DNA from: RUG11462 sp045649405
Lineage (GTDB): Bacteria > Bacillota > Clostridia > Oscillospirales > Acutalibacteraceae
Assembly (NCBI GenBank): GCA_045649405.1
Contig: JAZRPW010000029.1
Coordinates: 1 to 21,239, forward strand
Length of the DNA stretch: 21,239 nt
Direction: 5' to 3'
A program made the translations under genes and the position numbers. Below are positions 1 through 5,822 of the stretch, piece after piece (within the stretch, counting starts at the first letter, position 1; every line of letters begins with the position of its first letter). The notes beneath the pieces were generated by a model. It had not been told where the DNA came from. It saw only the letters and a list, made by a program, of their open reading frames with translations, and did not search any database.

Positions 1-88
1 GCTGGTGTGGCGGAACTGGCAGACGCCCGGGACTTAAAATCCCGTGGGTGAATAACCCGTACCGGTTCGATTCCGGTCACCAGCACCA
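1..88 (+). tRNA. tRNA-Leu (UAA anticodon)
   Basis: The seven-base acceptor arm GCTGGTG (1-7) pairs perfectly with CACCAGC (78-84), followed by discriminator A85 and a genome-encoded CCA (86-88). The anticodon stem 28-32/40-44 closes a seven-base loop with TAA at 35-37, which reads leucine UUA/UUG codons. The long variable arm (GGGTGAATAACCC, about 46-58) is the class II hallmark of tRNA-Leu. The T arm with its TTCGATT loop lies at 61-77. The gene starts at window base 1, so its promoter and any upstream tRNA cluster are not visible. Confidence 0.97.
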
Positions 89-89
89 A

Positions 90-128
90 CTAAAAGAGCT
101 ACCCAAAAGGGTAGCTCTTTTAGGTTTT
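90..128 (+). terminator. Intrinsic terminator of tRNA-Leu
   Basis: A perfect 15-bp inverted repeat, 90-104 against 109-123, closes an AAAA loop. A T-rich stretch (TTTT inside the stem end, then TTTTT at 125-129) follows. It begins two bases after the encoded CCA, so it ends the tRNA transcript. Confidence 0.9.
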
Positions 129-156
129 TATAACAATTTTAGGAATCGAACCGATT

Positions 157-249
157 GCAGATGTTTTTCGGTTGCCGATTTATCGGCGAGAAAAACCTGC
201 TTTAAAATAAGCGGTGCGAAGCACACGAGGTGCGTATGCACGCACCTCG
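157..249. repeat. Hairpin-rich spacer between two tRNA 3' ends
   Basis: Three hairpins sit in a row. The first (157-200) is built from GCAG/CTGC, GTTTTTC/GAAAAAC (163-169 with 190-196) and GCCGA/TCGGC (174-178 with 183-187). The second is GTGC-GAA-GCAC at 214-224. The third is a 9-bp perfect stem at 226-234/241-249 with a TATGCA loop. Just upstream, 142-153 is the exact reverse complement of the tRNA T-arm segment 63-74. No credible reading frame occupies the stretch. It looks like a structured repeat or small insertion, but its family is not recognised. Confidence 0.55.
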
Positions 250-270
250 ATTCCGGTCACCAGCACCAAC
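247..270 (+). pseudogene. Duplicated 3' end of tRNA-Leu (fragment)
   Basis: Bases 247-276 repeat 67-96 exactly at an offset of 180 bp. The copy covers part of the T arm, the 3' acceptor strand, discriminator, CCA and the start of the terminator. No 5' acceptor strand, D arm or anticodon arm precedes it, so it cannot fold as a tRNA. It is a remnant, either of tandem tRNA duplication or of an attachment-site repeat. Confidence 0.75.
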
Positions 271-308
271 TAAAAGGACTACCAATTTGGTAGCTCTTTT
301 AGGTTTTG
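271..308 (+). terminator. Second, diverged copy of the tRNA terminator
   Basis: AAAAGGACTACC (272-283) pairs with GGTAGCTCTTTT (289-300), with one G-U pair and one mismatch. It is followed by AGGTTTTG, as after the first terminator. It has the same position relative to the duplicated CCA end as 90-128 has to the intact tRNA, showing that the duplication included the terminator. The stem bases have since diverged. Confidence 0.55.
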
Positions 309-344
309 CTATGACCAGGTTGAGAACGGTCTTTAATTTATTTT

Positions 345-375
345 TATATGTTACTTTGTCTTGCCACAAAGTAAC
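345..375 (+). repeat. Palindromic repeat copy A
   Basis: Bases 345-370 are identical to 589-614. In this copy the sequence continues into a perfect 10-bp stem, 350-359 with 366-375, around a CTTGCC loop. It is probably one member of a dispersed palindromic repeat family. Confidence 0.7.
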
Positions 376-383
376 CAAAAGGC

Positions 384-406
384 ACACAAGGGATTTTCCC
401 TTGTGT
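384..406. repeat. Short perfect hairpin
   Basis: ACACAAGGGA (384-393) pairs with TCCCTTGTGT (397-406) across a TTT loop. It lies 8 bp after the palindromic repeat and may be part of the same composite element. No long T-run follows, so it is not an obvious terminator. Confidence 0.5.
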
Positions 407-492
407 AACCCTTGCACGAAAAATCTTTTGCGTAAACGTTGGCTCATTTGTACTGCGTACAAAACTGTCGCAATGAGTTTGTAACTTTTTTC

Positions 493-520
493 GTGTCATT
501 CTGAGCGTAGTCGAAGAATC
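493..520 (+). repeat. GTCATTCTGAGCG-type interspersed repeat
   Basis: The core GTCATTCTGAGCG followed by TAGTCGAAGAATC occurs here. A related copy lies at 14146-14170 and an inverted one at 14178-14209. It is non-coding. From memory, this core is a very common interspersed repeat in gut metagenome assemblies, but that needs a genome-wide count. Confidence 0.65.
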
Positions 521-561
521 TTTTTTGTCGTTTTTATATGTTGTTTTATTTGCATTTGTAG

Positions 562-582
562 GGGCGGGGTTTTACTCCGCCC
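562..582. repeat. GC-rich hairpin
   Basis: GGGCGG (562-567) pairs with CCGCCC (577-582) around a nine-base loop. It stands out as a GC-rich island in AT-rich sequence and is one block of the repeat patchwork. Confidence 0.4.
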
Positions 583-588
583 GTTTTC

Positions 589-614
589 TATATGTTACTT
601 TGTCTTGCCACAAA
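589..614 (+). repeat. Palindromic repeat copy B, truncated
   Basis: It is identical to 345-370 over 26 bp, but the right arm of the palindrome is missing. After 614 the sequence changes to the thioredoxin operon terminator. Confidence 0.7.
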
Positions 615-617
615 TTT

Positions 618-646
618 AAAAGGAGTTCCGTTTTGGAACTCCTTTT
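618..646 (-). terminator. Terminator of the DUF512-FTR-thioredoxin operon
   Basis: A perfect 12-bp stem, 618-629 with 635-646, has a five-base loop and A/T tracts on both sides. It lies one base beyond the thioredoxin stop codon on the minus strand. The symmetric A and T runs mean it could also stop plus-strand transcription. Confidence 0.8.
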
Positions 647-647
647 T

Positions 648-953
648 TTAAAACATTTCTTCGATTTCTGCTTTTTGCATAAAGCCGACTTTTTTATTAA
701 CAACTTCGCCATTTTCAAATAACATCAATGTTGGAATTGATGCAACGCTATATTTCATTGCGAGTTCGACTTCTTCATCGACATCAATTTTGCCAACTTT
801 AATTTTGCCTTCATATTCTTCTGCAATCATATCAATAACAGGGGCAATCATTTTGCAAGGTCCACACCAGGTCGCCCAAAAATCAACAAGCACAGGAATG
901 CTTGAATTTAAAACTTCTACTTCAAAATTTTCTTTTGTAATTTTCAAAGCCAT
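648..953 (-). CDS. trxA: Thioredoxin
   Basis: This 101-residue protein is a single thioredoxin domain, a cytoplasmic dithiol-disulfide exchanger. The active site W29-C-G-P-C33 sits after the expected VLVDFWA strand, and the cis-proline is in the SIPT motif (P74). It is slightly shorter than typical TrxA (about 105-108 residues), ending soon after the last helix starts (EIEEMF), though the fold core is complete. A ribosome site AAAGGAG lies just before the start. It is the last gene of a minus-strand operon, 12 bp after a ferredoxin-thioredoxin-reductase-like gene. That suggests it can be reduced by ferredoxin rather than only by NADPH-dependent TrxB. The gene symbol reflects family identity; the reductant is inferred from the neighbour. 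Confidence 0.95.
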   Translation of the reverse strand: MALKITKENFEVEVLNSSIPVLVDFWATWCGPCKMIAPVIDMIAEEYEGKIKVGKIDVDEEVELAMKYSVASIPTLMLFENGEVVNKKVGFMQKAEIEEMF

Positions 954-965
954 AACAATTCTCCT

Positions 966-1166
966 TTAATCTTTAGATTTATAATAAAGCATACAGTGGC
1001 AATAACCTTCAAAATCAGGGTCGGCAATTTGCTCTTTAAACTCTTTGCAAATGCATTTGAATTCTTCAGTTTTTTGCACTCTGCAAGGGCAGTAACCACC
1101 TTTTGCTTTAAGCCCTTCTTTAATAGTCTTTACAATTTCTTCGTTTTCATTTAATCTTACTGCCAT
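966..1166 (-). CDS. Small ferredoxin-thioredoxin reductase catalytic-type protein
   Basis: This 66-residue protein carries the three paired-cysteine motifs of ferredoxin-thioredoxin reductase beta chains: C26-P-C28, C38-I-C40 and C56-H-C58, the last as the diagnostic CHC. By analogy with the plant and cyanobacterial enzyme, C26, C38, C40 and C56 would hold a [4Fe-4S] cluster, and C28/C58 would form the active disulfide. The spacing differs from the chloroplast enzyme: the first two motifs are closer and the last is further away. The protein is also much shorter, so it belongs to a compact bacterial branch. The partner alpha chain is not in the window. The gene lies between a radical SAM gene and trxA, and its ribosome site GGGAG is clear. 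Its role is inferred as electron transfer from ferredoxin to the adjacent thioredoxin. Confidence 0.85.
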   Translation of the reverse strand: MAVRLNENEEIVKTIKEGLKAKGGYCPCRVQKTEEFKCICKEFKEQIADPDFEGYCHCMLYYKSKD

Positions 1167-1169
1167 TTC

Positions 1170-2477
1170 TTATTCTCCCAAATCCAAAAGTGCAGTCAAA
1201 AGTGCGTTGCCGTCACAATTAATAACTTCTACTTTTGCGCCAATTTCTTTTTCAACATCTTTTGGCGAAAGGTTATCTAAAAACACATCGCCCTCGTTTC
1301 TAAGCGTTGCATTTGCAATTAAAACCTTGCCCAAATTGTCTTTGCCTTTTAAATTCTTGATCAAATCAGAGCCGGTAATAAGCCCTGTTGTTGTAATAAG
1401 TGGGCCAAAAAAGTAGTTTTCAATTGGCACAACTTCTGCATCTAAATTTGGCCATTTTTCTTTTGCCTTTTCAACCAAACTGTTAATAAGTTTGAAAGAG
1501 CCCTTGCCGGTTGGAATGGTAAGTCTTTCGCCTTTTGGTGTTTGCTCACATTCTTCTAAAGCAAACTCAAAATCGCCTTTCATTAAAGCAGACATTCCAA
1601 CGCCGTTTTCAAGTTGCAACATATCGCCATAAAAACTCTCATCAGGCATTTTTATTTCTGCTAAATTGAAAAACTCATCAGAAGGGTAGAAAAGTCTGTT
1701 GCCAAACTCTTTTTCACACTCATCACCGACTTTGAGCATTGTGTCAATAACCGCTTTTGCAGTTTGTTTATTAAACGGCTCAATTTGTGCAAGGCCTTCA
1801 CGGAATTTTGTAAGACCAACTGGCACTGCGGCAACCGACTCAACATTAGGGTAAAGTGCTTTAAGGTCATGCAAAGTTTTTTCTAACTCTTCGCCATCGT
1901 TGTACCCTGGCACCAAAACAAGTTGACAGTTAATTTTAATTCCATTTTCACAAAGACGGTACATATGTTTTAACGCATCGCCGGCAAAACGGTTGTTCAT
2001 CATTTTGCAACGAAGTTCAGGGTTTGTTGTGTGCACCGAAATGTTAATTGGTGTAATGTGCATTTTAATAATTCTGTCAATTTCTTCATCAGTTACATTA
2101 GTAAGTGTAATGTAATTGCCAAAAAGGAAAGAAAGACGTGCGTCATCATCTTTAAAATACAAAGTTTCACGCATACCTTTTGGCATTTGGTCAATAAAAC
2201 AGAAAATGCATTTGTTTTTGCAAGAACGATGAGCGTCCATCAAATAGCTTTCAAACTGAAGGCCAATGTCATCATACTCGTCTTTTTTAATTTTTACTTT
2301 TCTGCATTTACCGTTTTCATTTTGGATTACAAGTTTAATCTTTTTCTCGGTGCAATAAAAACGGTAATCAAGCACGTCGGTTATTTTATTTTTATTAATT
2401 GAAATTAAAAATTCTTCTGCCTTAATGCCGTGTTTGTCGGCAAGAGAGCCTGGCTCTACTGCGCAAATTTTAACCAT
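1170..2477 (-). CDS. DUF512 family radical SAM protein with N-terminal PDZ-like domain
   Basis: The first ~60 residues look like a PDZ domain (VEPGSLADKHGI, then FLISINKNKI). The segment C-KNK-C-IF-C (about residues 86-93) is a CxxxCxxC radical SAM [4Fe-4S] motif, followed by FIDQMPKGMR. The C-terminal half matches the DUF512 arrangement. Such proteins are widespread in Clostridia, and their reaction is unknown to me. An alternative start two codons upstream (2483) sits only 3 nt from AAGGAG. The start at 2477 has a 9-nt gap and is preferred. The downstream FTR-like gene begins 3 nt after the stop, so the two are co-transcribed. A terminator of the preceding ribosomal gene lies just upstream, and no separate promoter is obvious. 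The family call is secure; the function is not. Confidence 0.9.
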   Translation of the reverse strand: MVKICAVEPGSLADKHGIKAEEFLISINKNKITDVLDYRFYCTEKKIKLVIQNENGKCRKVKIKKDEYDDIGLQFESYLMDAHRSCKNKCIFCFIDQMPKGMRETLYFKDDDARLSFLFGNYITLTNVTDEEIDRIIKMHITPINISVHTTNPELRCKMMNNRFAGDALKHMYRLCENGIKINCQLVLVPGYNDGEELEKTLHDLKALYPNVESVAAVPVGLTKFREGLAQIEPFNKQTAKAVIDTMLKVGDECEKEFGNRLFYPSDEFFNLAEIKMPDESFYGDMLQLENGVGMSALMKGDFEFALEECEQTPKGERLTIPTGKGSFKLINSLVEKAKEKWPNLDAEVVPIENYFFGPLITTTGLITGSDLIKNLKGKDNLGKVLIANATLRNEGDVFLDNLSPKDVEKEIGAKVEVINCDGNALLTALLDLGE

Positions 2478-2495
2478 TTTCATTCACTCCTTAAA

Positions 2496-2539
2496 AAATT
2501 AAAAGAAAAACAGGGAAGGACTACAAATCCTTCCCTGTT
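2496..2539 (-). terminator. Terminator after rpmF, just upstream of the DUF512 gene
   Basis: A perfect 12-bp stem, 2509-2520 with 2528-2539, is followed on the minus strand by TTTTTCTTTT. It begins 11 bp after the rpmF stop and ends only a few bases before the Shine-Dalgarno of the next gene. It may therefore act as a partial terminator that lets some transcripts continue. Confidence 0.85.
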
Positions 2540-2550
2540 AATGACCTGTT

Positions 2551-2736
2551 TTAGTCCTCTTTTACAGCTACAACCTGTCTGCCGTTGTAATAACCGCAGG
2601 CTTTACACATTCTGTGAGGTCTTGTATATTCGCCGCATTTTGGGCATTTTGTGAGTTCAGGAGCGTCCATTTTCCAAACGCTTGAACGTCTTTTATCTCT
2701 TCTTGTTGAAGAAACTCTTCTCTTTGGTACTGCCAT
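2551..2736 (-). CDS. rpmF: 50S ribosomal protein L32
   Basis: This 61-residue basic protein begins MAVPKRRVSSTRRDKRRS, the L32 signature. It carries a zinc ribbon of C31-P-K-C34 and C44-K-A-C47, so it is the zinc-binding (C+) form. The length is normal. The ribosome site AAGGAGG is strong. It lies 36 bp after yceD, which is the standard bacterial pairing, and is followed by a strong terminator. Confidence 0.97.
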   Translation of the reverse strand: MAVPKRRVSSTRRDKRRSSVWKMDAPELTKCPKCGEYTRPHRMCKACGYYNGRQVVAVKED

Positions 2737-2772
2737 TTTGGCACCTCCTTATTTTTTGTCTAATTTATGGAA

Positions 2773-3267
2773 CTAATCTTCAAAAAATTCTGCTAACTTT
2801 GCAAATCTTTCATCAATAACCTTCTCACAAGAACAATCTTGCAAGTTAAGATTTTTTCCACAACCAGCACAAATGCCTTTGCAGTCCTCTTTGCACAAGT
2901 ACAAATAAGGAACACCGAGTGCAATGTCTGTGCGAACCAAATCTTCAAGGTCAAGTTCCATATTTTCCGACACGATGAAATCTTCTTCATCGTCATTTTC
3001 AACTGAATTAACTATGATATGTTCAATTGGTATTATCATTTCACGCTCGGTTTCGGTAGCACATCTGTCACAAGGGGCTTTGTAAACAAAACTCGCTTTG
3101 CCAACAAGTTTAACAATGTCTGCCTTTTTAGCAACATTGCCTTCAACCAAAACCGGTGAACTAATTGGAGTAGAACCATTTAACTCAAGTTCTGAAAAAT
3201 CAAACTTTTCGTTAATAACCAAATTGTCGGTTCTGCCTGAAAAAACACCTCTTAAATCAATATTCAT
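2773..3267 (-). CDS. yceD: YceD/DUF177 family protein
   Basis: This 164-residue protein has the YceD core, including C66-D-R-C69 followed by an acidic middle section. The C-terminal CxGICxGCGxNLN segment has six cysteines between residues 125 and 147. The C-terminal cysteines suggest bound metal, as is common in Firmicute members. The family is known for involvement in large-subunit rRNA accumulation and is nearly always next to rpmF, as here. The ribosome site GGAGG lies 6 nt before ATG. A consensus promoter is found 55-83 bp upstream. The family call is firm; the molecular action remains inferred. Confidence 0.92.
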   Translation of the reverse strand: MNIDLRGVFSGRTDNLVINEKFDFSELELNGSTPISSPVLVEGNVAKKADIVKLVGKASFVYKAPCDRCATETEREMIIPIEHIIVNSVENDDEEDFIVSENMELDLEDLVRTDIALGVPYLYLCKEDCKGICAGCGKNLNLQDCSCEKVIDERFAKLAEFFED

Positions 3268-3287
3268 AACCGCCTCCAGTGAAAAAA

Positions 3288-3301
3288 GGCATAATTATGC
3301 C
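3288..3301. promoter_or_regulatory. Perfect 14-bp palindrome in the yceD leader
   Basis: GGCATAATTATGCC is a perfect palindrome located between the predicted yceD start of transcription (near 3315) and its ribosome site. It could be an operator for a dimeric repressor, or form a small 5-bp RNA hairpin with an AATT loop. I do not recognise a specific regulator for it. Confidence 0.4.
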
Positions 3302-3321
3302 ATCGTCAAGGTCACGAAGTA

Positions 3322-3350
3322 ATTATAAGACTTTAACACACATTTGTCAA
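3322..3350 (-). promoter_or_regulatory. Consensus sigma-A promoter of yceD-rpmF
   Basis: On the minus strand a perfect TTGACA (3345-3350) and a perfect TATAAT (3322-3327) are separated by 17 bp. Transcription should start near 3315, giving a leader of about 48 nt. Such an ideal promoter fits the high demand for L32. Confidence 0.9.
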
Positions 3351-3400
3351 GTTATTTTTAAAGAAAAAATAAAACTATTTTAATTTTTCATCAAAAAACA

Positions 3401-3429
3401 TTGAAAAGATAAAATCTATATGTTATATT
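3401..3429 (+). promoter_or_regulatory. Promoter of the GH3 beta-glucosidase gene
   Basis: TTGAAA (3401-3406) and TATATT (3424-3429) are 17 bp apart. The predicted transcript start near 3436 falls after a possible upstream TTG start (3433) and before the ATG at 3466. This supports the ATG as the true start. Confidence 0.7.
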
Positions 3430-3465
3430 TAATTGAAATTGTGTTTTAAAATCGAGGGATTTATT

Positions 3466-5664
3466 ATGACTGAAAAACAATTACAAGAATTACTTGATTC
3501 TTTAACTATAGAACAAAAAGTCGGTCAACTTTTTCAATGTTCAGGCACCGCTTTTGTAAGAGATGGTACAGTTACAGGCGTTACTTGGTTGCCTTGGCTT
3601 AATGAAGATTACATTAAAAACTGTGGTTCTATTTTAAATGTTTTCGATAACACAAAACTTCGCAACATTCAAGAAAAGCATCTTAAAAACAACCCTGTTC
3701 CACTTATGTTTATGGCAGATATTATCAATGGTTATAAGGTTGTTTTTCCATCTTCAATTGCACAAGGGTGTTCTTTCAACCCTGCCCTTGCAAAACGTGC
3801 TGCCGAAATTGCTGCTTTTGAAGCATCAAAACACGGTGTAAACGTAACATTTTCTCCAATGTGTGACGTTTCTCGTGATGCAAGATGGGGCAGAATTTCT
3901 GAAGGTTATGGCGAATCAACTTTGTTGAATGCAGACTTTGCTAAAGCAAACGTTGAAGGTTACCAAGGCGATGATATTGGCAGTGGCGACAACATCGCTT
4001 CATGTGTAAAACACTTTGCAGCTTACGGTGCGCCTTATGATGGCAGAGATTACGCAGGTTGCGAAATGTCCGAGCGTATGCTTAGAACTACATATTTACC
4101 TGCTTACAAGGCCGCAGTTGATGCAGGTGTTAAACTTGTTATGCCTTCATTTAATACTATCAATGGTGTGCCAAGCACTGCAAACCCATTTCTTTTAAAA
4201 GATATTTTGAGAGATGAATGGGGCTTTGATGGAGTTGTAATTTCTGATTACCAAGCAGTTGAAGGTGTTTATAAGGAAGGTGCGGCAAACACAAAAATTG
4301 ATGCTGCTAAGCTTTGCATTGAATTCGGTGTTGATATTGATATGGTTGATAATTACTATTCTGATTATCTTAAAGAAGGCGTCAAAAATGGCGAAATTGA
4401 TGAAAGTTTTGTTAATGAGTCAGTAATGCGAGTTTTGCGCCTTAAAAATGAACTTGGTATTTTAGACGACCCTTATAAATTCATCAAAGTGCCAAGTGAA
4501 GAAATTGAACTTAATAGTGAGCAACACCAAGAATTTGCTACTGATATGGTTTGTCAATCTTCTGTTCTTTTGAAAAATGAAAACAACACCTTGCCATTAA
4601 AACAAAATGAAAAGGTGGCTTTCATTGGTCCATATTGCGATGTTAATGAACTTATGACCCGTTGGTCAATGGTAACTCATCACAGAGATAAAGGCATTTC
4701 AATAAAACAAGCGCTTTATAACAAATTTGGTGAAGGCAAATACCCTTGCGAAAAGGCATCTCCATTTATGTATGAATATGAACAGGCGGATATGTGGGGC
4801 CCTGACCCTGCAATTGGCAATGAAGAAGAATTATTGCGTTCGGCAATTGAAGTGGCAAAAAATGCAGAAAAGGTTGTGCTTTGTTTAGGCGAGCACCAAT
4901 GTCTTTTTGGCGAGTGTCATTCTCGTTCAGACATTCGTCTTCCAAAAGCACAAAGAGACTTGTTTGATGAAATTTACAAGGTTAATCAAAACATTACCGT
5001 TGTGCTTTTCAACGGCAGACCACTTGTTTTGGATGATATTAATGACAAAGCAAATGCAATTTTAGATGTTTGGTTCCCAGGTACTTATGGTGCAAACGCT
5101 ATTGTTGATATGCTTTTTGGCGAACGTGTGCCATCTGGCAAACTTTCAATGTGTTTCCCACAAACTCTTGGTCAAGTGCCATTGCACCACGAAATGCTTA
5201 AAACCAATCACTACCACCCAGTTGGCGGTAAAGATATCGGCTATTGTTGTAGATATATTGATTGCACAAACTTGCCGCTTTACCCATTTGGTTTTGGGCT
5301 TTCTTACACAAATTTTGAATATTCAAAACCGGTTGCAAGCAAAGATACTATGACTGAAGATGAAACAATTACCGTTTCAGTAGATGTTACAAACACAGGC
5401 AAAGTGGATGCTTTTGAAACAGTGCAGTTATATTTGCACGATGAACAAGCAACACTTATTTCTCTTCCTATTAAAGTGCTCAAAGCTTATAAAAAAGTGT
5501 TTATAAAAGCTGGCGAAACACAAACGGTTGAGTTTGTAATTGATAATGAAATGTTAAAATTCTATAATTACAAAATGGAATTTGTCAGTGAAAAAGGCAA
5601 GTTTACTGCCTTTGTCGGCGAGTCAAGTGCAACCGAAAATAGCGTGCAGTTCGAACTTGTTTAA
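3466..5664 (+). CDS. GH3 family beta-glucosidase (BglX-like)
   Basis: This 732-residue enzyme has the two-domain GH3 core plus a C-terminal fibronectin-like domain. The (beta/alpha)8 half carries PMCDVSRDARWGRISEGYGE, the CVKHFAAYGAP segment, and the nucleophile D261 in GVVISDYQAV. The second half has GEHQCLFGECHSRSDIRLP, with E483 placed where BglX enzymes carry the acid/base. The end (NTGKVDAFETVQLYLHD) is typical of the fibronectin-like domain. There is no signal peptide, so it should act in the cytoplasm on imported beta-glucosides or oligosaccharides. The start at 3466 is chosen because GAGGG lies 7 nt upstream and an earlier TTG would precede the transcript. It has its own promoter, and no transporter or regulator is adjacent. 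The exact substrate cannot be read from sequence; E. coli BglX is the closest pattern I recall. Confidence 0.93.
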   Translation: MTEKQLQELLDSLTIEQKVGQLFQCSGTAFVRDGTVTGVTWLPWLNEDYIKNCGSILNVFDNTKLRNIQEKHLKNNPVPLMFMADIINGYKVVFPSSIAQGCSFNPALAKRAAEIAAFEASKHGVNVTFSPMCDVSRDARWGRISEGYGESTLLNADFAKANVEGYQGDDIGSGDNIASCVKHFAAYGAPYDGRDYAGCEMSERMLRTTYLPAYKAAVDAGVKLVMPSFNTINGVPSTANPFLLKDILRDEWGFDGVVISDYQAVEGVYKEGAANTKIDAAKLCIEFGVDIDMVDNYYSDYLKEGVKNGEIDESFVNESVMRVLRLKNELGILDDPYKFIKVPSEEIELNSEQHQEFATDMVCQSSVLLKNENNTLPLKQNEKVAFIGPYCDVNELMTRWSMVTHHRDKGISIKQALYNKFGEGKYPCEKASPFMYEYEQADMWGPDPAIGNEEELLRSAIEVAKNAEKVVLCLGEHQCLFGECHSRSDIRLPKAQRDLFDEIYKVNQNITVVLFNGRPLVLDDINDKANAILDVWFPGTYGANAIVDMLFGERVPSGKLSMCFPQTLGQVPLHHEMLKTNHYHPVGGKDIGYCCRYIDCTNLPLYPFGFGLSYTNFEYSKPVASKDTMTEDETITVSVDVTNTGKVDAFETVQLYLHDEQATLISLPIKVLKAYKKVFIKAGETQTVEFVIDNEMLKFYNYKMEFVSEKGKFTAFVGESSATENSVQFELV

Positions 5665-5671
5665 AAAAATA

Positions 5672-5700
5672 TTGATAAACGCACAATTGTGTGATATAAT
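5672..5700 (+). promoter_or_regulatory. Promoter of the corA leader with an internal palindrome
   Basis: TTGATA (5672-5677) and a perfect TATAAT (5695-5700) are 17 bp apart. The spacer contains the palindrome CACAATTGTG (5682-5691), a plausible operator. Transcription would begin near 5707, leaving a leader of about 177 nt before the corA start. No terminator is visible between the upstream GH3 gene and this promoter, so some read-through is possible. Confidence 0.8.
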
Positions 5701-5735
5701 AACTTGAATCATAAAGAAAAGGTTGGTGATAACAA

Positions 5736-5822
5736 ATGAGTACAGATTCTATTCCCCGAAGTTTTGGCGGTATAGTTTGTTTTGCCGAGCGAATTTGTTA
5801 TCGCAAATCCTCGGTCCTTTGA
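5736..5822 (+). CDS. Possible 28-residue leader peptide upstream of corA
   Basis: An ATG at 5736 opens a 28-codon frame (MSTDSIPRSFGGIV..., ending RKSSVL) that stops with TGA at 5820-5822. GGTGAT, a match to the distal part of the Shine-Dalgarno consensus, ends 5 nt before the ATG. The frame is too short to be compelling by itself. Its position between a strong promoter and a metal transporter gene is suggestive, as is the overlap of its stop with a hairpin. It recalls the regulatory leader peptides of enterobacterial mgtA and corA, with no sequence similarity claimed. It could be chance. Confidence 0.4.
   Translation: MSTDSIPRSFGGIVCFAERICYRKSSVL

Larger units (their letters stand above)
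310..647. other. Gene-free patchwork of short repeats
   Basis: I see no gene in this stretch. It holds two copies of a 26-bp repeat (345-370, 589-614), several short hairpins, and one copy of a GTCATTCTGAGCG-type repeat. It ends with the terminator of the thioredoxin operon. Short open frames here run through the repeats, lack ribosome sites and resemble nothing recognisable. Confidence 0.6.

Noticed and set aside
1..310. Complete integrative element bounded by att sites
   Set aside because: Only 180 bp separate the repeats, and no integrase or cargo gene is present. At most it is a remnant.
48..484. Overlapping short open frames on both strands around the tRNA and its copy
   Set aside because: They run through the tRNA, terminators and hairpins, lack ribosome sites and resemble no protein.
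310..647. CRISPR array in the repeat region
   Set aside because: Repeats are two copies over 240 bp with unequal ends, and no regular spacer length or cas gene is present.
648..668. Frameshift truncating thioredoxin
   Set aside because: The chain is a few residues short, but the active site, cis-proline and core strands are all present. The stop lies directly at the terminator, so it reads as a natural end.
3433..3465. Upstream TTG start for the GH3 enzyme
   Set aside because: It precedes the predicted transcript start and has no ribosome site, whereas ATG 3466 follows GAGGG at 7 nt.
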